Source of the DNA: Lentibacillus cibarius
GTDB taxonomy: Bacteria > Bacillota > Bacilli > Bacillales > Amphibacillaceae
DNA length: 64,000 bases
Assembly (NCBI RefSeq): GCF_005887555.1
Contig: NZ_VCIA01000001.1
Location: 992,001 to 1,056,000 of the forward strand
Direction: 5' to 3'
The translations under genes were made by a program, and so were the position numbers. Of this stretch, positions 37,417-47,355 are shown in pieces (position 1 is the stretch's first letter; each line of letters starts with the position of its first letter). Below the pieces are notes generated by a model. It searched no databases and had not been told where the DNA came from. It saw nothing but the letters and a program-made list of their open reading frames with translations.

Positions 37417-38892
37417 TCAGCTACTACTAGCTTCAGCGTCCTCGTCCTCTCCATTTGTACCTAAAATTAGGTGTTCCAGTTGTTTGTACTCAATTTTATT
37501 GAACCCAGGTCCTTTGAAAATGAAAAAACCAGTGCCGACTACAATCCAGATGGCTAAAGCAATTAACGACGGTACCCCCATAAACGCTGGTGAAGCGGGG
37601 ATAAGCAATAAACCAAGAAAAACAAAGCCTATCAAAGCACCAAACAGACTAAGCATTTTCTTAACTGGTGCCGCGACCGACGGAAGGGTTCTATATTGAT
37701 CAATCAGCGATGATTCATTTGACCATTTAAACAGTTTAAATGCAACAATACATGTGTAAATATATGCGATTGTTACACCGACAGAGGACATATCAACAAT
37801 CCATGTTAGCACTTGCCGGCCAAACCAGGGCGATATCAGACAAACAGCACATGTGAAAATAATACCCGCATATGGTGTCCGATGTGTAGGATGCAATTTC
37901 GCAAAAACACTAGGAATGATTTTGGCACGTCCCATTGCGAACAACAAACGACTGCTCGCCACATAAAAACCATTTAACCCTGTACACACGCCCATGGTTA
38001 GAGCTACAGCCAGAATTAATATACCAAATTTTCCGAACAAGCCGGACATAGCATCCCCTGTTCCCCACTGCAAGTTCGTCATGTTTTGCCAAGGTGCTGC
38101 GATGGCCGTTGCAGTAATCATAAAGATATAAACTAAACCTGCAAACAGGAGGGATAAAATAATTAGCATAAACCCCTTTTTTGGTGAAAAGTCAAATTCC
38201 TCCGCTGCTTGAGGTATATTATCAAAACCAACAAATGCCCATGGCGCGATGGCCACGATCACTATAACGCTTGACCATATAGATACATCGGGTTTAAATA
38301 ACGGCTGCATGCCACTGATTGAAGTAGATGGATGAAAAACAGAGCCAACAAATAAAATTCCTACCCCCACAAGCATGCAAATGACAAATATATATTGTAA
38401 CTGGCCTGATACCGTACTTCCTCGTACATTCATAAAGGCAAAAACTATCAGCGCAACACTGGTAATAACTACCTCAGCAAAATATACATCCCATCCCGCT
38501 ACACTATACATATAACCCTGTTCAGCAATAGCCGGAAAAATATACTTGATTACCAGAGACAGCGCAGACGCATTTAAAGCAACAATGCATATATATCCTA
38601 AAACTAGAAACCATCCTGCCACATAGGCGTGATTACGATTAAAGCCCAGGAAAGCATAAGCAAACTCTCCGCCGGAAACCGGAAAATGCTCAATTAGAAA
38701 ACCGTAACTAACAGCTATAATCATCATTAAAACTGCACCGATTCCAAAACCGATAATAGCTCCAAGCGGCCCGGACCCACTCATCCATACAGTCGGCTGT
38801 ACAAACGCCCCCCAGCCAATCGCTGATCCTAACGCAATCGCCCAAACCCATTGCGGCTTTAACGTCTTAGCCAGTTGATCCCTTTCCTCCAT
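37417..38892 (-). CDS. APC-superfamily amino acid permease
   Basis: 491 residues and about twelve transmembrane helices. GSAIGWGAFVQP in helix 1, the SGGEFAYAF loop and AIAPWAFVGFDNIPQAAEE in helix 6 are the APC substrate and gating segments. The C-terminus is acidic and cytoplasmic. It lies downstream of xsc on the same strand but behind a terminator, with 297 bases between. Taurine or alanine uptake would suit the neighbouring cluster, but the family carries many amino acids and amines. ATG 38892 has GAGGAGG 11 bases upstream. Confidence 0.82.
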   Translation of the reverse strand: MEERDQLAKTLKPQWVWAIALGSAIGWGAFVQPTVWMSGSGPLGAIIGFGIGAVLMMIIAVSYGFLIEHFPVSGGEFAYAFLGFNRNHAYVAGWFLVLGYICIVALNASALSLVIKYIFPAIAEQGYMYSVAGWDVYFAEVVITSVALIVFAFMNVRGSTVSGQLQYIFVICMLVGVGILFVGSVFHPSTSISGMQPLFKPDVSIWSSVIVIVAIAPWAFVGFDNIPQAAEEFDFSPKKGFMLIILSLLFAGLVYIFMITATAIAAPWQNMTNLQWGTGDAMSGLFGKFGILILAVALTMGVCTGLNGFYVASSRLLFAMGRAKIIPSVFAKLHPTHRTPYAGIIFTCAVCLISPWFGRQVLTWIVDMSSVGVTIAYIYTCIVAFKLFKWSNESSLIDQYRTLPSVAAPVKKMLSLFGALIGFVFLGLLLIPASPAFMGVPSLIALAIWIVVGTGFFIFKGPGFNKIEYKQLEHLILGTNGEDEDAEASSS

Positions 38893-38923
38893 AAAGAAAA
38901 TTTCCTCCTCTAAGCAGAGACGC

Positions 38924-38951
38924 GGGGACAAGCACCTTGTCCCAGGTCCCG
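38924..38951. repeat. GGGACA-type dispersed repeat, copy b
   Basis: GGGACAAG (38925-38932) and CTTGTCCC (38936-38943) form a tight hairpin, followed by AGGTCCCG. A half copy (AACCTGTCCCCG) lies at 39019-39030. Confidence 0.55.
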
Positions 38952-39134
38952 TCCGCTTTGATAAATCCGTCTCCTAGCCTTAGTCCCTAAGTATTTTACA
39001 ACTTTTGGCGAAACAAAGAACCTGTCCCCGTGCCCTGTTGATATCGCTTACAATTATTTTTTATAACGTCATTTGGGAAAACCCTGTAAGAAAAAGCTTC
39101 AGCACTAGCCATAAGGCAAAGGTAAGCCTATATT

Positions 39135-39177
39135 TTTTAAAAAACCTCTCTGTCAGTTTGAACCGACAGAGAGATTT
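39135..39177 (-). terminator. Terminator of xsc
   Basis: On the minus strand AATCTCTCTGTC / GACAGAGAGG with loop GGTTCAAACT, followed by six T. Confidence 0.85.
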
Positions 39178-39189
39178 ACTTTTACTGGA

Positions 39190-40965
39190 TTACTTGCCCC
39201 AGACGCTATAATCAAGATGTTTATACTTATCAAGCATACGAGTCGGCATCTTTAATGCATCTTTACGGAAAGGCGGAGCAAGCTGTGTTCCGTCGACGTA
39301 GATATTCAACACGGTTGGCTTACGTTGTTTCAATGCATCTTTAATTGCCGGTACAATATCTTCCGGTTTGTCAATGCTATAGGCGAGTGCGCCCATTGAT
39401 TTAGCCACTTCAGCGAATTCAGGACCTTTAATATCGGAGCCGACATAACGATCGTCATAATAATCTACTTGGTTTTTCTTCTCAGCAGCCCAAGCCTGAT
39501 TATTAAACACGCATGCAACAACAGGGATATTTTGCTCTACTGCTGTGCTGACTTCATGCAGACTCATTCCCCATGCACCGTCACCGACAATAGCGAATAC
39601 TGGTGCATCAGGTTCTGCCAGTTGTGCTCCCAAAGCGGCAGGATACGCAAATCCAGTATTACCGAATGTCAAAGCAGCAATATGGCGGCGTGTTTGATTA
39701 AACTTCAAGTAAGCATTTGCTGTCGAGGAAACATTACCAATATCAGACGAAACAATGGCGTTTTCCGGCATTGCTTTTGTCATTTCCAGTAATGCACGAC
39801 GCGGATTGATTGGGTTACCATCAACCATTGCAAGGTCAACAAGCTCTTGCTCCCAGTCCTCTTTACGCTTAGCTATCGTCTGCAAGCGTTTTTCATCTTT
39901 TTCAGGAGAAGGCAACTCAGATTGAAGTAGACGATAAATTTCATCACTGGCAGCCTTGGCATCCCCTATAATTCCTACTTCCACTGGATGTGTACGCCCA
40001 ATCTGACGTGGATTGATGTCAACCTGAATAATCTTAGCATTTTTCGGGAAGTAATCAATATCGTAGCACGGTAGTGTCCCGAATTGTGACAGTCTTGTAC
40101 CAATTGCTAGTACGACATCTGCCTCCTGTAATGAGTACATTGCAGCTTTGGATCCCATATAACCAATCGGACCAACTGCTAATGGATGGTCTGCCGGAAA
40201 AGCATCATTATGCATATAAGCACATGCTGCTGGTGCGGATAGATGTTCTGCAATTTTCACCACAGAGTCAACACCATCAGCATCAACGGAGCCGCGTCCG
40301 GAAATAATTGCTGGATTCTTTGCGTTTTTCAACAGTTCTACCGCTTTCTCGATAGAAGCCGGATCACCGCTTCCCCGCTTGTCTGCACGATATTGATTAG
40401 GCTGTAAAATATAATCTTCTGTTTCCCCGTAGAACAAGTCACGCGGAATATCAAATAATACCGGTCCACGTTCGGCATAAGCAATCCGGAAGGCGGTACG
40501 CAGGCAATCAGCTACACGATTCGTGTGTGTTACCCTGACCGTCTCTTTTGTAATATCTTCAAAGATTGATACTTGATCTGCTTCCTGGAACCCGTCAAGG
40601 CCAATGGAAGGCGTACCGGCAGATGGTGAAATAACAACCATCGGGCTATGTGCCTGATTAGCCGCAGCGACAGAGGTTACCATATTGGTAATTCCCGGAC
40701 CATTTTGACCTACAATAACGCCGGCTGTTCCTGAAACGCGTTCTTTCGCATCAGCCATATGTCCGGCAGACTGTTCATGACGTACCGGAACGAACCTGAT
40801 TCCTGCTGTTGGGAATAAATCCAGCATATCCATAAAAGCAGAACCAACGATACCGTATACTTCTTTTACATTTTCGGCAACGAGTGTTTCAACGATTGCT
40901 TCACTTGGTGTCATCTTTTGCTTTTTTCTTACTGCCTGCTGCATTTCTTCTTTTTGTTTTACCAT
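39190..40965 (-). CDS. xsc: Sulfoacetaldehyde acetyltransferase
   Basis: ThDP-dependent, phosphate-using cleavage of sulfoacetaldehyde to sulfite and acetyl phosphate, the desulfonation step of taurine breakdown. 591 residues with PYR ([14 protein letters not shown], catalytic Glu in [11 protein letters not shown]), central and PP domains ([12 protein letters not shown]...[10 protein letters not shown]). [32 protein letters not shown] and [16 protein letters not shown] are the segments shared with known Xsc. It is 15-20 residues longer at the N-terminus than most. The cluster with tpa and ald confirms the role. AGGAGG precedes the ATG. Confidence 0.9.
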   Translation of the reverse strand: MVKQKEEMQQAVRKKQKMTPSEAIVETLVAENVKEVYGIVGSAFMDMLDLFPTAGIRFVPVRHEQSAGHMADAKERVSGTAGVIVGQNGPGITNMVTSVAAANQAHSPMVVISPSAGTPSIGLDGFQEADQVSIFEDITKETVRVTHTNRVADCLRTAFRIAYAERGPVLFDIPRDLFYGETEDYILQPNQYRADKRGSGDPASIEKAVELLKNAKNPAIISGRGSVDADGVDSVVKIAEHLSAPAACAYMHNDAFPADHPLAVGPIGYMGSKAAMYSLQEADVVLAIGTRLSQFGTLPCYDIDYFPKNAKIIQVDINPRQIGRTHPVEVGIIGDAKAASDEIYRLLQSELPSPEKDEKRLQTIAKRKEDWEQELVDLAMVDGNPINPRRALLEMTKAMPENAIVSSDIGNVSSTANAYLKFNQTRRHIAALTFGNTGFAYPAALGAQLAEPDAPVFAIVGDGAWGMSLHEVSTAVEQNIPVVACVFNNQAWAAEKKNQVDYYDDRYVGSDIKGPEFAEVAKSMGALAYSIDKPEDIVPAIKDALKQRKPTVLNIYVDGTQLAPPFRKDALKMPTRMLDKYKHLDYSVWGK

Positions 40966-41025
40966 AAAAATACCTCCTAAATATTTGTAGTAGTTTTATA
41001 TCAGCTATTGTTATTTAGTAGTCAT

Positions 41026-41934
41026 TTAGTGAACCGTCACTGCCTCCCGCGCAGTACTCCGCAACGATTCCAAAAAAAGTTCTGTTGCCGATTTCAGCAC
41101 TTGCTTTTTACGGTAAGCAATGTAAAAGTGCCGGTTCAACTCCAGGCTATTGATGGAGTAAGCTTTCAAAAGCCCCAATTCTTCTTCCTTCTGGATAGCT
41201 TTTTTAGAAATAAAGGAAACCCCTAAACCTGATTCCACTACCGCCTTAATAGCTTCAGTACTACCAAGTTCCATCACTATATGCAGGTCATCTTCAGATA
41301 ATCCCGCTTGCTGTAAATAATGCGTAACAACTTCCCGTGTTCCTGATCCCTCCTCTCGAAAGATAATAGGTGTTCGCTGAATTTGTTCCAGTGTTATGGT
41401 TTCCCCAGCCGCTAAAAAGTCAGGGGGTGCAATCAGTACAAGTTCATCCTCTAAAAAAGGCTCAATTTGTATTTGGTCATCCTCGATTGGCGTTTCAATT
41501 AACCCGACATCAATTAATTGATCCTTAATACGTTCCACAATCGAATTGGAATTGGCAATACTGACTTGAATTTGTATTAAAGGATATGTTTTGTTAAAAC
41601 GTTTTAGAAACGCCGGAAGGAAATACTCCCCAATTGTTAGACTGCACCCCATCCCTAAATCCCCATAAGAATTACTGTCCATTTGCGTGATTTCCTTACG
41701 TGCCGAATCATTCATTTGTACAATTTCCCTAGCATATTTCAGTAAAACTTTCGCTGCTTGCGTCATCTCTACTTTTTTAGTCGTACGCTCGAACAATTTG
41801 GTGTTCAATTCGTCTTCCAAAGACTTCACCTGTGAAGTAATCGTCGGCTGAGTCACAAACAACACTTTAGCAGCTTCGGAAAAACTATTTTTCTCGGCAA
41901 CCGTGATAAACGTTTTCAACCGTTCATAGTTCAC
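41026..41934 (-). CDS. LysR-family regulator embedded in the taurine cluster
   Basis: 302 residues: N-terminal winged HTH (YERLKTFITVAEKNSFSEAAKVLFVTQPTITSQVKSLE, about 2-60) and a C-terminal two-lobe effector domain. It is close to the CysL/CbbR-like group. GTG 41934 with AGG 8 bases upstream gives the usual LysR start; the TTG at 41955 adds seven residues. It sits between tpa (54 bases) and xsc (about 60 bases), all on the minus strand, so it is probably co-transcribed and controls the cluster itself. The inducer would be taurine, sulfoacetaldehyde or a sulfur signal (inferred). Confidence 0.87.
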   Translation of the reverse strand: MNYERLKTFITVAEKNSFSEAAKVLFVTQPTITSQVKSLEDELNTKLFERTTKKVEMTQAAKVLLKYAREIVQMNDSARKEITQMDSNSYGDLGMGCSLTIGEYFLPAFLKRFNKTYPLIQIQVSIANSNSIVERIKDQLIDVGLIETPIEDDQIQIEPFLEDELVLIAPPDFLAAGETITLEQIQRTPIIFREEGSGTREVVTHYLQQAGLSEDDLHIVMELGSTEAIKAVVESGLGVSFISKKAIQKEEELGLLKAYSINSLELNRHFYIAYRKKQVLKSATELFLESLRSTAREAVTVH

Positions 41935-41988
41935 TTCTATAACCTGCCCATCCAAGTGTTTTGCTACCGTTGTCCGGCACGAAAATCA

Positions 41989-43344
41989 CTACATACTGTG
42001 AATGACTGACTTGACCGTATCGATGACAAAGTCTAAATCTTCTTCTGAACTAGTTAGCGGTGGCGCAATAATGATTATATTATTACCACCCGGCACTGTA
42101 TCACCATTTTTTCCAATAATTAATCCTTTCTGCTTACATTGGGAAACAATCTGGCCTACTTTTGCTTCTGAGAGTGGTTCTTTTGTATCTTTGTCTTCTA
42201 CCATCTCCAGCCCAACCAGGAAACCCTTTTGACGAACTTCTCCGACATTTTTATGGTCGGTCAGATCGTGTAGCTCTGAAAGTTTTGTTTGACCAAGTTG
42301 CTTCACACGGCCAACAATATCTTCTTCCTCGATAATTCTAATGTTCTCAAGCGCTACTGCACAAGCTGCCGGATGACCACCGTAAGTCGAAACATGCCGG
42401 AAATGACTGTCTTTTCCGTCTTGTTTAAATGCCTCGTAAATGTCATTTCTTACGGAAGTGGCTGCAAGCGGCAGATATCCACTGGTCAAACCTTTTGCCA
42501 TGGTCACCATATCCGGTTCCACACCATTGGCATGCTTGAAACCGAACATTTCTCCTGTTCTTCCAAAGCCGGCAACGACTTCGTCCATAATGAGTAGCAC
42601 CTGATGCTTCTTACAAATTTCAGCGACGCGTTCGATATATTTTAATGATGGGATAATGACACCACCGCCGGAAATGAATGGCTCCATGATGACAGCTGCA
42701 ACCGTTTCTTCGCCTTCCCATATAATCTTTTCTTCCAGCTCATCGGCAGCAGCCAGGTCTTTCTCTTCTGGTGTACCTGCATACAGTGACCGGTAGCTAT
42801 ATGGTGGTGCAACATGCAAGAAACCTGGTGCACCTGGGTCATATTTAACCCGACGATTCGCCTGAGCGGTAGCACCCATCGCACCCATTGTTGAACCATG
42901 ATAAGCCCGATATCTGGAAATAAATTTATACTTTGTCGGATTCCCCGTCTGTATATGGTATTGACGAGCTATTTTAAAGGCAGTTTCATTTGCCTCTGAA
43001 CCACTGTTGGAGAAAAATGTCTGGTAATCCCCGCCAAGCAGTTCACTTAGTTTATTGGCCAATTGAATCGCTGGTTTATGGTTCATGGTTAAAGGAAAAT
43101 AGGCCAGTTTCTTTAACTGCTCTGCAGCCGCGTTGGCAATTTCCTCTCTTCCGTAACCTACGTTAAGACACCACAGCCCGGATACACCATCCATATACTT
43201 ATTTCCCTCTTCATCCACGAACCATGATCCTTTACCTGAGTCAGCTACCATCGCTTTTGCTTCAGGATCATATTTGTGCATGGCGTTCCAAAGATGTGAT
43301 TCATTAGCAGCAGAAGTTTGATTCATCTCTGTTTGCGCTTTCAT
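41989..43344 (-). CDS. tpa: Taurine:pyruvate aminotransferase
   Basis: PLP-dependent transfer of the taurine amino group to pyruvate, giving sulfoacetaldehyde and alanine. 451 residues of class III aminotransferase: SNSGSEANETAFKIARQY, YRAYHGSTMGAMGATAQANRR, IMDEVVAGFGRTG and the PLP lysine in TMAKGLTSGYLP. Class III enzymes differ widely in substrate; taurine is favoured because xsc and alanine dehydrogenase flank it, the arrangement of known taurine pathways. AAAGGGGG precedes the ATG; 31 bases after ald. Confidence 0.87.
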   Translation of the reverse strand: MKAQTEMNQTSAANESHLWNAMHKYDPEAKAMVADSGKGSWFVDEEGNKYMDGVSGLWCLNVGYGREEIANAAAEQLKKLAYFPLTMNHKPAIQLANKLSELLGGDYQTFFSNSGSEANETAFKIARQYHIQTGNPTKYKFISRYRAYHGSTMGAMGATAQANRRVKYDPGAPGFLHVAPPYSYRSLYAGTPEEKDLAAADELEEKIIWEGEETVAAVIMEPFISGGGVIIPSLKYIERVAEICKKHQVLLIMDEVVAGFGRTGEMFGFKHANGVEPDMVTMAKGLTSGYLPLAATSVRNDIYEAFKQDGKDSHFRHVSTYGGHPAACAVALENIRIIEEEDIVGRVKQLGQTKLSELHDLTDHKNVGEVRQKGFLVGLEMVEDKDTKEPLSEAKVGQIVSQCKQKGLIIGKNGDTVPGGNNIIIIAPPLTSSEEDLDFVIDTVKSVIHSM

Positions 43345-43375
43345 TTTTCATCCCCCTTTAAATATTCTTTATTTA

Positions 43376-44512
43376 TTAATGTGCAGAGACAGTTTTATCA
43401 CTTAATACAGTGGTAATTGGCTTATAGTCCATGTTGTGCGTCTCAGCAACAGATTGATGCGTTACTACCCCCGCATGCGTATTGACGCCTTTAGCAAATG
43501 CCTCATTCGATTTAACTGCCTCTTCAACCCCTTTATTTGCTAAAAACACACCATACTGACTTGTGTTATTTGTCAGAGACATGGTTGACGTCCGTGCGAC
43601 AGCTCCCGGAATATTTGGAACCGCGTAATGGAGGACACCGTGTTTTTCATAGGTTGGATTATCATGTGTTGTAATTCGGTCAACTGTTTCAATCGACCCC
43701 CCTTGATCGACCGCAACATCAATGATAACTGAACCTTCTTGCATTTCTTTGATCATGTCTTCCGATACAAGTTGCGGTGCTTTTGCTCCCGGAATCAGTA
43801 CTGCCCCAACTACAAGATCCGCATCTTTCACCGCTTCCTGTATATTAAGAGGATTAGACATCAGCGTATTAACATTTCCGCTGAATAATTCATCCAGTTC
43901 ACGCAGCCGGTTGGTGTTGATGTCAAGGATAGTTACATTGGCACCATAACCGTGAGCGATTTTCGCTGCATTTGTGCCAACTGCTCCCCCGCCGATAACT
44001 GCTACATTGGCAGGTTTCACGCCCGGTACACCACTAAGCAGAACACCTTTTCCGCCTTTTGTATTTTCCAGATACTGAGCACCAATCTGCACAGACATCC
44101 GACCGGCGATTTCACTCATTGGTGCAAGTAAAGGAAGTGCACCTTTTTGATCCTGAATGGTTTCATATGCTATTGCAGTCACTTTCTTCTCTGCAAGCTG
44201 ACGTGTTAATTCTGGTTCCGCAGCCAAATGCAAATACGTAAACAAAATTAAACCTTCACGTAAAAATGCGTACTCTTCCGGCTGTGGTTCCTTTACTTTC
44301 ATAACCATTTCTGCAGACCAAGCTTCCTCGGCTGTATCCACAATTTTAGCCCCAGCATCCGCATATTCACTATCAGCGAAACCGCTTCCAATTCCAGCGG
44401 ATGCTTCCACCCATACATCATGACCAGCGTTTGTAAACACTGTGACTCCGGGTGGGGTTAGAGCAACACGCCTTTCATTGTTTTTAATCTCTCGTGGGAC
44501 TCCAATAATCAT
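43376..44512 (-). CDS. ald: Alanine dehydrogenase
   Basis: NAD-dependent oxidative deamination of alanine to pyruvate and ammonium. 378 residues: [23 protein letters not shown] at the N-terminus, substrate Lys and His in the N-lobe, dinucleotide fold [19 protein letters not shown] (about 170-190). As first gene of the taurine cluster it regenerates the pyruvate used by Tpa, so the amino group leaves as ammonium. Start ATG after GGAGTGATTAT. Confidence 0.94.
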   Translation of the reverse strand: MIIGVPREIKNNERRVALTPPGVTVFTNAGHDVWVEASAGIGSGFADSEYADAGAKIVDTAEEAWSAEMVMKVKEPQPEEYAFLREGLILFTYLHLAAEPELTRQLAEKKVTAIAYETIQDQKGALPLLAPMSEIAGRMSVQIGAQYLENTKGGKGVLLSGVPGVKPANVAVIGGGAVGTNAAKIAHGYGANVTILDINTNRLRELDELFSGNVNTLMSNPLNIQEAVKDADLVVGAVLIPGAKAPQLVSEDMIKEMQEGSVIIDVAVDQGGSIETVDRITTHDNPTYEKHGVLHYAVPNIPGAVARTSTMSLTNNTSQYGVFLANKGVEEAVKSNEAFAKGVNTHAGVVTHQSVAETHNMDYKPITTVLSDKTVSAH

Positions 44513-44551
44513 ATAATCACTCCAATCTAATTGAAACTAGCCAATTAAACC

Positions 44552-44572
44552 AGTGAACATTGTAGTGAACAT
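44552..44572 (-). promoter_or_regulatory. Direct repeat AGTGAACAT in the ald leader
   Basis: AGTGAACAT occurs at 44552-44560 and again at 44564-44572 (12-base period), between the promoter and the ald start. Possible binding site for the LysR or GntR regulator. Confidence 0.4.
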
Positions 44573-44584
44573 CGTGACGTCCGT

Positions 44585-44597
44585 ACCAGTTGCTGGT
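44585..44597 (-). promoter_or_regulatory. Inverted repeat at the ald transcription start
   Basis: ACCAGTTGCTGGT (5-bp arms, 3-base centre) begins 9 bases after the -10, at the predicted start site. This is a likely operator for the neighbouring GntR/HutC protein. Confidence 0.45.
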
Positions 44598-44605
44598 TTA
44601 TTTTC

Positions 44606-44634
44606 ATTATATTCAAATATGGCCATTATTTCAA
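44606..44634 (-). promoter_or_regulatory. Promoter of the ald-tpa-lysR-xsc cluster
   Basis: On the minus strand: -35 TTGAAA (44634-44629), 17-base spacer, -10 TATAAT (44611-44606). Confidence 0.75.
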
Positions 44635-44789
44635 TATATTTTTTAATTTCTGTCATTCAAATGATAATAAGTCTTATAATATTTTTTTATGAATGGTGAT
44701 GTAAAAAAATTAAGTACTGCTCAAGTTTGCAAAGCAGACAAGGGAGTAAGCGGTTTGATCGACCGAATAGAACTACTTAAAGGATTGTT

Positions 44790-45512
44790 TCATCCAAATT
44801 TTCTTGACAGGTTAATGGTGAATTTGTACATATCACTGCGGTAGTAAGCCTTTTCCAGTTCGATAATACGTCCATCCTGATTCTTAATCGTACGTTCAGC
44901 GATTAAAACATGCGAATGCGGAGGGATATTTAAGTAGCTTGCATTCTCTTCAGCTATCGTACCGCTGCCAATCGTTTGGCTCGCTTCCGCAAACCAAATA
45001 CCGAGCTCATTCTCTTCAAATTCATAAAGGGATATATCGTTTAAGTCATACTGGACAAGCGCCTTTCCAATAGAAACCGGAAAGTAGTGGCATTCAACAC
45101 CAATTGGTATACTGTCTGCATATCGTACCCGTTTAATAAAATATGCTTCGTGAAAACCCGTTTGCTCCAGAATAGGAGAAGGAGGGATTGTTTTATAATA
45201 AGTTATGAGCTTTGCACCTGGTTTCATACCCATCTGCCTGATTGTATCGGTCGTACTAGTGAGATTACCCAGCCATTCATTGATCGGCTTGAGGGAAACA
45301 AACGTCCCGGTACCGTGCCGTTTCTCCAAAATACCCTCTCGCACAAGTTGGTTAATTGCCTCTCGTACCGTACTCCGGCTAACTTGATACTCTTCCATAA
45401 AATTGCGTTCACTGGGGATTTGCCCTGTAAGCACCCCATTAGCCACTTGCCCCTCAATAATACCTTTCAATTGAACATGTAGCGGCAACGAACTCTCATA
45501 ATCTAATCGCAT
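44790..45512 (-). CDS. GntR/HutC-family regulator (UTRA domain)
   Basis: 240 residues: N-terminal GntR winged HTH (SLPLHVQLKGIIEGQ, SRSTVREAINQLVREGILEKRHGTGTFV) and a C-terminal UTRA ligand domain (about 85-240). AAAAGGAG 8 bases before ATG 45512 decides the start against an upstream in-frame start. It lies upstream of ald on the same strand. An inverted repeat at the ald start site is a fitting target, so it may repress taurine genes in the absence of a substrate-derived effector (inferred). Confidence 0.87.
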   Translation of the reverse strand: MRLDYESSLPLHVQLKGIIEGQVANGVLTGQIPSERNFMEEYQVSRSTVREAINQLVREGILEKRHGTGTFVSLKPINEWLGNLTSTTDTIRQMGMKPGAKLITYYKTIPPSPILEQTGFHEAYFIKRVRYADSIPIGVECHYFPVSIGKALVQYDLNDISLYEFEENELGIWFAEASQTIGSGTIAEENASYLNIPPHSHVLIAERTIKNQDGRIIELEKAYYRSDMYKFTINLSRKFG

Positions 45513-45700
45513 GAGGAAAACTCCTTTTGGCCGGGGAAAGACTACAAACCCCATATTTTTTGAATTTTAATATATATTCTATTAACTTACCATATAATCA
45601 TAACCATTTTCAATAAATGGGATGACAACGGGGCTATAAGGATAGAAATCTTATTCCGGTAACTAAAACCAAATGACACCGTAAATAGCCCCATATGCCA

Positions 45701-46561
45701 TTATTGAAGCGCCACAGCAATCACACCAGCGACCATTGTCCCGGCTGCGGCTATTCTGCGTGCACCAAATCCTTCTGAAAGCATGCGACTGCCCATAATC
45801 GTCCCAATAACGATACTCATTTCACGTACTGGAGCGACATGGCTGACAGGTGTAAATGTCATAGCTGTCAGCACAAGAATATAGGCAAGCTGATTTAGTA
45901 CCCCTACACCAATAGCTTCTTTCCGGTGCAGCCGCCATTCACGACTGATTTCACTCCGTCGACGTAGAACAAACGGTGATAAAAAAAGGACCTGACCGAT
46001 CATACTGCCATATGTTAATAACAATGGCGAAATCATAACAACACTGACTGCACCCTTATCCAGCAGCGTATAAGAAGCAATCAGCACCCCGATTAGCAAT
46101 CCATATAAAAGCGGAACAAATGTATTAGCTTTTTTAATGGCTTGCATTCCGCCCGTTATAACAAAAATACTGCAGGTAATTAGTGCTATCCCAATGATTC
46201 CTAGTGTTGTCAGTCGTTCATCGTAAATAAAAACAGCAGCAATGGCTACCAGTAAAGGACCCGTACCACGGCAAACCGGATATACAAGAGATAGATCACC
46301 AATTTTATAACCTTTTTGCAGTAGCAACGAGTAAGCTAAATGAATCGCTGCACTTCCAGCCATAAACCCTAATTCCAGCCATCCAATGTGATGGTCCATT
46401 AGCATCAAGAGACCAATGACAAACGGTGCGTAAACGACAATGCTGACGACCATGTAAAGCCATACAAACGTATAACCACCGGCCGACCGTTTAGCTAGAT
46501 AATTCCAAGTAGCATGCATAAACGCAGATATAATAACAAGTACAAGCGCTAAAAACGACAT
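45701..46561 (-). CDS. EamA/DMT-family transporter
   Basis: 286 residues, ten predicted transmembrane helices in two EamA repeats (about 5-135 and 150-285). Members export or import amino acids, nucleosides and other metabolites. It lies 5' of the GntR and taurine genes on the same strand, so it might move taurine, alanine or a product; sulfite export is unlikely for this family. Start ATG after GAAAGG. Confidence 0.78.
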   Translation of the reverse strand: MSFLALVLVIISAFMHATWNYLAKRSAGGYTFVWLYMVVSIVVYAPFVIGLLMLMDHHIGWLELGFMAGSAAIHLAYSLLLQKGYKIGDLSLVYPVCRGTGPLLVAIAAVFIYDERLTTLGIIGIALITCSIFVITGGMQAIKKANTFVPLLYGLLIGVLIASYTLLDKGAVSVVMISPLLLTYGSMIGQVLFLSPFVLRRRSEISREWRLHRKEAIGVGVLNQLAYILVLTAMTFTPVSHVAPVREMSIVIGTIMGSRMLSEGFGARRIAAAGTMVAGVIAVALQ

Positions 46562-46910
46562 AACATAATTCCTTTCAAGCGGGGTTAACTATATATCCCG
46601 CCATTTTTTTACTTTTAGTTAGAGAATAGACGATGAAAGCTAAATATAAGTATAATCTAAATGAAAAAATCAAACAAATGTGATATTGCACATTATTCTA
46701 GAGAAATTTGTGAAAATAAGAAGAAAGACGAAGCAAACATCAAATATCATTAGAAAATCAACAAACCTAGTGACATGACAGTATAAAGTATAATATGAAG
46801 AAAACGCTCGTGTTTCCATCAAAATACTTTTTTCTTTTATGAAAACAGGCTAAACTAGATGGGACTAGGGACAATTTTTCCATGAAGGTGCAGACAAAGG
46901 AGCATGAGAC
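46562..46910. other. AT-rich gap before the RNase H-like gene
   Basis: 349 bases. A small hairpin GCGGG / CCCGC (46577-46599), followed on the plus strand by CATTTTTTT, is next to the transporter start. Several TATAAT-like hexamers occur near 46790, but none has a good -35. No gene recognised. Confidence 0.35.
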
Positions 46911-47300
46911 TTGATTGAAATATACACAGATGGGGCAACAATCGGTAATCCCGGTCTCAGTGGGGCTGGGGTTTTTATAAGAGGTAACAATCAATCATTT
47001 GAGTACGCTTTTCCTTTAGGAATTATGTCAAACCATGAGGCTGAATTTCACGCCGTTTTGAAAGCGCTGGAAGTTTGTAAAAAACTTTTTCCCGGCGAAA
47101 TACTGTCACTACGGTCGGATTCAAAAGTGGTTGTGGATGTGCTCGAAAATAACTTTACTAAAAATAAAACTTTCCTCCCCTTTCTTGAAACGTTTCGGGA
47201 AGAAGTAACCCATTTTCCGCACGTTTTTATTAAATGGATACCTGAAAAGCAAAATAACCACGCAGATTTATTGGCAAGAAATGCACTTCAGGAGCTATGA
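46911..47300 (+). CDS. RNase H-like protein (YpeP/YpdQ type)
   Basis: 129 residues of the RNase HI fold. The four acidic active-site residues are visible: Asp in IYTDGATIGNPG, Glu in NHEAEFHAVLKAL, Asp in LRSDSKVVVDV and Asp in NNHADLLARNA, so it should be catalytically competent on RNA-DNA hybrids. It lacks the basic handle region of E. coli RNase HI, like the short Bacillus paralogues whose role is unclear. The start is a TTG with AAAGGAG 8 bases upstream; no ATG would keep the first strand with its catalytic Asp. Confidence 0.85.
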   Translation: MIEIYTDGATIGNPGLSGAGVFIRGNNQSFEYAFPLGIMSNHEAEFHAVLKALEVCKKLFPGEILSLRSDSKVVVDVLENNFTKNKTFLPFLETFREEVTHFPHVFIKWIPEKQNNHADLLARNALQEL

Positions 47301-47355
47301 TATACGCCGTATAGGGGATGTGGAGCAAGGGGCCAGCCTGTCTTCACGTCCCGGT

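Noticed and set aside
44790..46561. GntR and EamA genes as part of a multidrug or pyridoxine (PdxR-like) module
   Set aside because: The GntR protein has a UTRA domain, not an aminotransferase-like domain, and its position points to the taurine genes.
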